The notes beneath the pieces are model-generated. The model was not told the origin of the DNA. It worked only from the letters and a program-made list of their open reading frames with translations, and ran no database searches. From Myxococcales bacterium (GTDB taxonomy: Bacteria; Myxococcota_A; Polyangia; Haliangiales; J016), in NCBI GenBank assembly GCA_014238595.1, contig JABAAV010000022.1, positions 1,809-8,155 on the forward strand: a stretch of 6,347 bases of DNA, written 5' to 3'. The position numbers were made by a program, and so were the translations under genes. Positions 4,548 through 6,347 of this stretch are shown here, one piece after another (the first letter of the stretch is position 1; the number at the start of each line of letters is the position of its first letter).

Positions 4548-6347
4548 ATGAACAATACGAAATCAATTCGGCAGCATCTTCAATCATCGTTCAATACAAT
4601 CGAACGGGCTACCGTTACGAGTGCATTTGCGATGCGCATTGTTAACAGTACAGACCTGCTATCAACGATCAGTCCAACGGGTATTGCCTCATTTATTAAG
4701 CGTACTCGAGACAATGATCTGCTTAAAGCCGGTCCACATATTCCACTGTTATTTCATGCAGCCAACAATCCTCATCGCATTGCCATTACCGATGAAAATC
4801 GCCGATTAACATGGCGCGAATTAGACGAAGAAGTTAACCAAGTTTGCAATGCCCTTGCTCAAGCGGGGGTTCGTGCAGGTGATCGCATTGCTTTAATGCT
4901 TCGAAATAGTTGTAACTACATCACGATTCAACAAGCATTAGTTCGACTGGGTGCCGCATCCGTACAAATAAGCTATCGCTTAAAATCCTTAGAAATCGCC
5001 TATATGCTTCAAGATTCTACACCTTCGGCATTTTTCTTTAACGCAGATTATGCATCGATCGTTAGCAATTCTTTAAAACATTGCAAGATCTCTGTTGATA
5101 CGTTGGTTTCAGTCAATACCGCTGAATCCACTTCTTTAGGTGTCGATTACAACGATTTTATTGTTTCACAAGATAAAATGTTTGATCGTGATTCTACAAA
5201 CATTGAAGAGGGTAGCTCCATTGTTTATACATCAGGAACCACAGGAAAACCCAAAGGTGCAGTTCGTAATTTAAAAGAAACGGGCACAGCCTCCTTAGGT
5301 GATTTCATTCTTCGTATTGGAATGAAGAGCAATGAAAACCATCTCATTGTTTGTCCGCTATATCATACTGGCGGTTATGGATTTTTCTGGATGACATTTG
5401 CCTTAGGTGGGCGCAATCTTCTTTTAAAGCATTTTGATCCCATTGAATTTCTTAAAATAGTAGAGCGTGAACGCATCACTTGTAGTTTCTTAGTCCCCAT
5501 TATGGTTGCAAAATTAGCCGCCTTAGACAAAGAAACAAGAGATAAATATGATTTTTCATCGTTGCGCTGGGTGGCATGTGGTGCGGCACCTTTGCCTACC
5601 GAAACAGCACGACAATTTCAAAATGCCTACGGAGATATTTTGTGGAATTTATACGGGGCAACTGAAACAGGCATTATTACCTTGGCAGCACCTGACGATC
5701 ACACAAACAAACCTTGTTCTATAGGGACTGTGCTTCGTGGAAATCATTGTCGTATCTTGGACAAACAAAAAAATGATGTGCCTTTAGGAGAAATCGGTGA
5801 ACTGTATGTGCGAAACCGAATGCTTATTCGTGGCTATCACAACGCTCCGCAAGCAACCTCGGATGCTTTGCATGAGGGTTATTTTTCTGTTGGGGATTTA
5901 GCCACCATGGATGAAGATGGACATATCTATTTGCTCGGCAGGAAATCCGACATGATTATCTCTGGAGGAACAAATATATATCCAAGAGAAATTGAAGAAC
6001 ATTTGTTAACACATCCTAGCATTGTCGAATGTGCTGTTGTGGGTGTTTCAAGTACGCAATGGGGTGAAGCCATTAAAGCATTTATTGTTTCTACAAAAGA
6101 TCTTAGCGAAGACGATGTGATCACATTTTGTAAAGAAGGGCTTGCTGGATTTAAACAACCTCGTTTTATAGAGTTTCGCGACTCATTACCTCGAACAACA
6201 ACAGGAAAAATTCTAAAAAACAAACTGCGAGAAGAGTCCAATACTCCATCCGTTGCCTATTTAAGAGACAAGATCAAAAAAAACCAACTTCAGAAAGACA
6301 AACCAGTCACCAAAGATTCATCCGACAATGATTTAGACAATCAAATT
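4548..6347 (+). CDS. FadD-like acyl-CoA synthetase (AMP-forming), 3' end missing
   Basis: This gene is open for 600 codons and leaves the window without a stop. It belongs to the ANL superfamily, which activates a carboxylic acid to an acyl-adenylate and then a thioester with CoA. Visible motifs are the P-loop YTSGTTGKPKG (227-237), YHTGGYGFF (272-280, acyl-pocket region with H273), YGATE (369-373), the ribose-binding D450 in SVGDLA, hinge GRKSD (464-468), GGTNIYPREIEE (473-484) and the catalytic lysine K554 in TTTGK. The layout resembles long-chain fatty-acyl-CoA ligases, including mycobacterial FadD2-type proteins that also have an N-terminal extension (here about 75 residues before HPxR-like NPHRIAITDE). 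At least 46 residues follow K554, becoming highly charged, longer than usual. Start is ATG 4548, with no clear Shine-Dalgarno; ATG 4632 (residue 29) is an alternative. Divergent from serS; substrate not deducible. Confidence 0.9.
   Translation, partial: MNNTKSIRQHLQSSFNTIERATVTSAFAMRIVNSTDLLSTISPTGIASFIKRTRDNDLLKAGPHIPLLFHAANNPHRIAITDENRRLTWRELDEEVNQVCNALAQAGVRAGDRIALMLRNSCNYITIQQALVRLGAASVQISYRLKSLEIAYMLQDSTPSAFFFNADYASIVSNSLKHCKISVDTLVSVNTAESTSLGVDYNDFIVSQDKMFDRDSTNIEEGSSIVYTSGTTGKPKGAVRNLKETGTASLGDFILRIGMKSNENHLIVCPLYHTGGYGFFWMTFALGGRNLLLKHFDPIEFLKIVERERITCSFLVPIMVAKLAALDKETRDKYDFSSLRWVACGAAPLPTETARQFQNAYGDILWNLYGATETGIITLAAPDDHTNKPCSIGTVLRGNHCRILDKQKNDVPLGEIGELYVRNRMLIRGYHNAPQATSDALHEGYFSVGDLATMDEDGHIYLLGRKSDMIISGGTNIYPREIEEHLLTHPSIVECAVVGVSSTQWGEAIKAFIVSTKDLSEDDVITFCKEGLAGFKQPRFIEFRDSLPRTTTGKILKNKLREESNTPSVAYLRDKIKKNQLQKDKPVTKDSSDNDLDNQI

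Noticed and set aside
5927..6241. Minus strand 104-codon frame within the acyl-CoA synthetase
   Set aside because: It is a shadow of the + strand gene, which carries intact hinge and catalytic-lysine motifs across the same bases.

Overview
This is a moderately AT-rich bacterial window. The two predicted lipoproteins with lipobox-type signals suggest a Gram-negative. Many small or repeat-rich orphan lipoproteins would fit a deltaproteobacterial, Myxococcota or Bradymonadota-like lineage, but that assignment is a guess. I see no transposase, integrase, CRISPR array or phage gene.

Layout: the left edge carries the 3' end of a TauE/SafE-type membrane transporter on the + strand, closed by a hairpin. 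From about 4.5 kb back to 0.3 kb the minus strand holds a serine/arginine translation cluster. Read in its own direction it runs: serS (seryl-tRNA synthetase), tRNA-Ser(UGA), an LRR-like lipoprotein, tRNA-Ser(GCU), then (after a small + strand Cys-rich lipoprotein gene) tRNA-Arg(ACG), tadA (tRNA adenosine deaminase) and tRNA-Ser(CGA). Divergent from serS, a long + strand gene for a FadD-like acyl-CoA synthetase runs off the right edge; it is open for 600 codons without a stop.

How the genes fit together: SerRS charges all tRNA-Ser species, and three of its substrates are encoded just downstream on the same strand. TadA converts A34 to inosine in tRNA-Arg(ACG), and that substrate gene lies 16 nt upstream of tadA. 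The tadA stop codon lies inside tRNA-Ser(CGA), at tRNA positions 8-10. RNase P maturation of the tRNA from a shared transcript would therefore remove the stop codon of the tadA message. The enzyme-beside-substrate arrangement and this processing conflict are the most interesting features. The two lipoproteins appear to be lineage-specific genes lodged between the tRNA genes. One has a twin CX3C pattern. The other has a strict 24-residue repeat and a Ser-Gly/Ser-Glu linker encoded by a 6-bp DNA repeat.

The non-coding gaps are short. The 228-bp gap upstream of the LRR-like lipoprotein start and the 132-bp gap before tRNA-Ser(UGA) are rich in dyad symmetries. The 217-bp gap upstream of the Cys-rich lipoprotein shows nothing convincing.
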